From positions 1 through 23,544 of the IMG/VR virus record IMGVR_UViG_3300048007_000215: 23,544 bases of DNA; one strand, given 5' to 3'. The stretch comes from a virus. Below, piece after piece: positions 21,667 through 23,544 of this stretch (position 1 is the first letter of the stretch; each line of letters begins with the position of its first letter). The position numbers and the translations under genes were made by a program. Under the pieces are notes generated by a model, which was given only the letters and a program-made list of their open reading frames with translations, ran no database searches and had not been told where the DNA came from.

Positions 21667-21840
21667 ATGTTTTTAACTAACTACACTACCGATAAGGTAA
21701 AGTTAGCTTTTATGTACGTTGAGATGCTCCGGAGTAACTGGAGCAATCTCGACGACGAAAGAAAGCAACAGCTCCTAAAGCAAATTAGCGAGCTTACAAA
21801 CGTAGATTTTATAACCCAGGAATTCGAAAGCAAGCTATGA
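21667..21840 (+). CDS. Hypothetical 57-residue protein
   Basis: Small acidic helical ORF (MFLTNYTTDKVKLAFMYVEML, here cut into MFLTNYTTDK and VKLAFMYVEML; then DDERKQQLLKQISELTN) starting three bases after the SSB-like stop and overlapping the exonuclease start as ATGA. Tight coupling on both sides supports it. It may be a small partner of the recombination proteins, but no family is recognised. Confidence 0.65.
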   Translation: MFLTNYTTDKVKLAFMYVEMLRSNWSNLDDERKQQLLKQISELTNVDFITQEFESKL

Positions 21841-22613
21841 AGATCAAGTTACTAGACGGTAAGGAATGGGACCGCGTAGAGATATTAGAGCAGATGCTTA
21901 ACGACGATTTTTACTACGGTTATTTAGGCAAGGCAGCACTAAGCAGCTCCAGTTTAAAGAAGCTACTGCAAAGCCCCAAAGTCTACCAAGCGAGCTTAAA
22001 CGAAGCGCAGGTAGAAACTAAGCCACTACGAGAGGGCAAGCTTATACATTTGCTTCTTTTGGAACCTCATAAAGAGGAAAGCTTACACGTAGTAGACGTA
22101 AAGACCAGGACCGCGAAAGCGTATAAAGACGCTGCGCTAGAGTATGGACCGGAGAACACCTTTACAGCTATAGAAATAGCCACAGCTAAGAAAGTAGCTA
22201 GAGCGGTTAAGGACTGTCCGGAAGCTTACGAGATGATCTACGGAGCGGCTACGGAAGTACCGCAGATAGGAAATATAATGGGGCTCCCTTTTAGATGTAA
22301 GGCCGATATACTACATAAAGGCCAGCGTATAGTAGACTTAAAGACTACTGCCGATATACATAAGTTTAAGTATAATGCTTATACTTTCGGCTACGATGCA
22401 CAAGCTGCAATCTATACGCACCTATTCGGGTTAGAGGAGTTTACTTTTTTGGTAGTAGATAAAAGCAGCTACGACGTAGGTATATTTACCACGGGCGAAG
22501 ACTTTATAAAGAAAGGTAAAGAAAAGGTAGCTAGAGCTATCGACGTTTACCGCGAGTACTACCAAGAGGGTAAACCGTTAAGCCAGTATATTATTAGAGA
22601 TCATTTTAGTTAA
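21837..22613 (+). CDS. RecE/exonuclease VIII-like PD-(D/E)XK nuclease
   Basis: Predicted 5'-3' double-strand DNA exonuclease for phage recombination and replication. In 258 residues it has the recB/RecE-type motifs in order: H71 in LREGKLIHLLLLEP, E140 (TEVPQIGN), D157 (RCKADIL), D167-x-K169 in IVDLKTT, and Q189 in YDAQAAIY. These form the metal-binding site, and all are present. The family pairs with single-strand annealing proteins; here the upstream SSB-like gene and small ORF are its neighbours, and no obvious annealase (RecT, Erf, Sak) is visible in the window. The ATG overlaps the previous stop by four bases. Confidence 0.88.
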   Translation: MKIKLLDGKEWDRVEILEQMLNDDFYYGYLGKAALSSSSLKKLLQSPKVYQASLNEAQVETKPLREGKLIHLLLLEPHKEESLHVVDVKTRTAKAYKDAALEYGPENTFTAIEIATAKKVARAVKDCPEAYEMIYGAATEVPQIGNIMGLPFRCKADILHKGQRIVDLKTTADIHKFKYNAYTFGYDAQAAIYTHLFGLEEFTFLVVDKSSYDVGIFTTGEDFIKKGKEKVARAIDVYREYYQEGKPLSQYIIRDHFS

Positions 22614-22626
22614 TGTTGTTAGGTGT

Positions 22627-22700
22627 AGGGGGGCCGGCTCTTTTTGCCGTCTCTATACGGCAGGTAGTAGTTATGTTTGTTGTTATCCTGGCCCCCCTTT
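22627..22700 (+). other. Long-stem leader element B
   Basis: GGGGGGCC (22628-22635) pairs with GGCCCCCC (22690-22697), extended by A22627-T22698 and, with one bulge, by GG-CC inside. The loop holds a second hairpin GCCGT/ACGGC (22646-22661) and TATGTTTGTTGTTAT before the 3' arm, followed by T residues. The ATG at 22708 comes ten bases after the stem. Confidence 0.6.
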
Positions 22701-22707
22701 TTTATTT

Positions 22708-22860
22708 ATGAATGAGCAGGAACTACTAGAGCACATAGCTAAGAACAGCAAAGCTCTAAATAAGGACCATAAGCGACTGAAGGCTACGCTTTACCCCGGT
22801 AAGCGTAAGCCAAAGAAGCGCAAAATAAAACGTAAGAAAGATGCTAAAGAAGTATTATAG
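22708..22860 (+). CDS. Hypothetical 50-residue basic protein
   Basis: ORF beginning ten bases after leader element B. N-terminal acidic helix (NEQELLEHIAKN) followed by a very basic stretch (GKRKPKKRKIKRKKDAKE) that could bind nucleic acid. It overlaps the next gene by 20 bases in another frame. No family is recognised. Confidence 0.6.
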   Translation: MNEQELLEHIAKNSKALNKDHKRLKATLYPGKRKPKKRKIKRKKDAKEVL

Positions 22861-23038
22861 AAAGCAGCTACATAAAAGGTATGTAAGCAAGTACCTAGCA
22901 GAGACGCGCTGGGAGATTATAAACACGGTTATAGTAGCTAGCGCTACGGAATATAACTACGAGGTACAAAAGCACCTAAAGAACTTAGGCGGCTTAGTAA
23001 GGAAGTACGAGCGCCGCAGAAGGTGGCTAAAGTTTTAG
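22841..23038 (+). CDS. Hypothetical 65-residue basic protein
   Basis: ORF overlapping the end of the preceding basic protein gene. The sequence is strongly basic at both ends (LKKYYRKQLHKRYVSKY and RKYERRRRWLKF) and helical between. The charge suggests nucleic acid or ribosome binding; no family is recognised. The next gene follows after three bases. Confidence 0.65.
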   Translation: MLKKYYRKQLHKRYVSKYLAETRWEIINTVIVASATEYNYEVQKHLKNLGGLVRKYERRRRWLKF

Positions 23039-23041
23039 GCT

Positions 23042-23347
23042 ATGGAGCGCTACGACCTATTTAAAAAAGCGGTAAAGCTAGTAGCTTTAATGCAGGCCAC
23101 TTTGGAGCAAATGGACGAGCTCAAGGGAACGGCTTTATATAAGCATAAGCTTAAGAAGCTTTTAGCTAATACGGAGAAGGAGCTAGAGCGAGGAATAAGA
23201 AACCCTCTAGCAGCTTTAGACAAAGAAGATCCGGAGCTATTGACCAAGATACAAAGCAACGTAGAGCTAATACTAGGGCTAGACCTGGAGGAGCTGGCAA
23301 TGCTGAGAGCAGAAGTAGACGAGTATAAAGCGACTAAAAAAGAATAG
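23042..23347 (+). CDS. Hypothetical 101-residue helical protein
   Basis: Entirely helical by composition: MERYDLFKKAVKLVALMQAT, KHKLKKLLANTEKELERG, then ELLTKIQSNVELILGLDLEEL. Heptad-like spacing in the first half suggests a coiled coil. It lies directly after the basic protein and six bases before leader element C. No family is recognised. Confidence 0.75.
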   Translation: MERYDLFKKAVKLVALMQATLEQMDELKGTALYKHKLKKLLANTEKELERGIRNPLAALDKEDPELLTKIQSNVELILGLDLEELAMLRAEVDEYKATKKE

Positions 23348-23353
23348 AAATAG

Positions 23354-23411
23354 AGGGAGGGGGTTTATACTAATTTAAACTAACGATTTGGTTATTCAGC
23401 AAACCCTCCCT
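23354..23411 (+). other. Long-stem leader element C
   Basis: AGGGAGGG (23354-23361) pairs with CCCTCCCT (23404-23411), and TTT (23364-23366) with AAA (23401-23403), leaving two bulged G residues. The 34-base loop ends with ATTTGGTTATTC, like the loops of elements A and B. The next ATG is at 23435. Confidence 0.6.
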
Positions 23412-23434
23412 TTAACCTTTAAAACCAAAGAGAG

Positions 23435-23544
23435 ATGAAAATAATTATTGAAAGAAACCAAAGTGAAAGGCAAACACCTATAGTAACAATAGATACTAAA
23501 AACTGTTACCGCCCTTACGCCATTAGAGATGCAATGAAGTTAGC
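23435..23544 (+). CDS. N-terminal fragment of an unknown protein (cut by the window end)
   Basis: Frame opens with ATG after an A-rich leader and stays open to the end of the window (36 complete codons). The visible residues are MKIIIERNQSERQTPIVTID, followed by NCYRPYAIRDAMKL. No family can be recognised from this short piece. It uses more ATT and GAA codons than many neighbours. Confidence 0.65.
   Translation, partial: MKIIIERNQSERQTPIVTIDTKNCYRPYAIRDAMKL

Noticed and set aside
22641-22679. Promoter inside leader element B using TATGTTTG as -7
   Set aside because: The nearest TTTG-type -33 element is 25 bases away, longer than normal spacing, so it was not listed as a promoter.

Overview
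The window is the late region plus the start of the replication region of a tailed double-stranded DNA phage, or a prophage with its left and right ends missing. It follows the HK97 order: TerS, TerL, portal, prohead protease, capsid, connectors, tail tube, tail chaperone with a frameshift, tape measure, baseplate/fibres. No sheath gene is visible, so a siphovirus is most likely. The host is probably a Bacteroidota bacterium (inference). Start codons lack Shine-Dalgarno sequences and have A-rich leaders or TAATG/ATGA stop-start overlaps. Promoter-like sites fit the Bacteroidota TTTG-N19-21-TAnnTTTG pattern. The tail proteins resemble those common in flavobacterial and related phages.

Layout: (1) 1-2088, end of an unknown gene, then the terminase subunits. 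(2) 2088-3137, six tiny genes between TerL and portal, five of them served by an internal promoter and four junctions overlapping; they include a one-TM protein, a four-cysteine protein and a helix-turn-helix-like protein. (3) 3206-9569, head and head-tail connection, ending with the tail tube gene. (4) 9596-17630, tail: chaperone pair joined by a textbook -1 frameshift signal, tape measure, baseplate hub and fibres with lectin-like domains. (5) 17637-18679, probable lysis cassette: small membrane proteins and a candidate unimolecular spanin (N-terminal lipobox plus C-terminal TM), but no recognisable endolysin. (6) 18683-19641, convergent terminator, one minus-strand gene and about 0.67 kb of non-coding DNA dense in inverted repeats (candidate origin or control region). 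(7) 19642-23544, early/replication genes: C5 DNA methyltransferase, SSB-like protein, PD-(D/E)XK exonuclease and small unknown proteins.

The observations most worth following are four. A 170-codon ORF lies in the +1 frame inside the methyltransferase, and ATA isoleucine codons almost vanish exactly there, as dual coding would require. Three long-stem leader elements, each with a TTTGKTT-like motif beside the 3' arm, stand just before genes of the replication module. The tiny-gene cassette lies between TerL and portal. The palindrome cluster lies at 19286-19365. The frameshift and spanin are strong assignments of known kinds.
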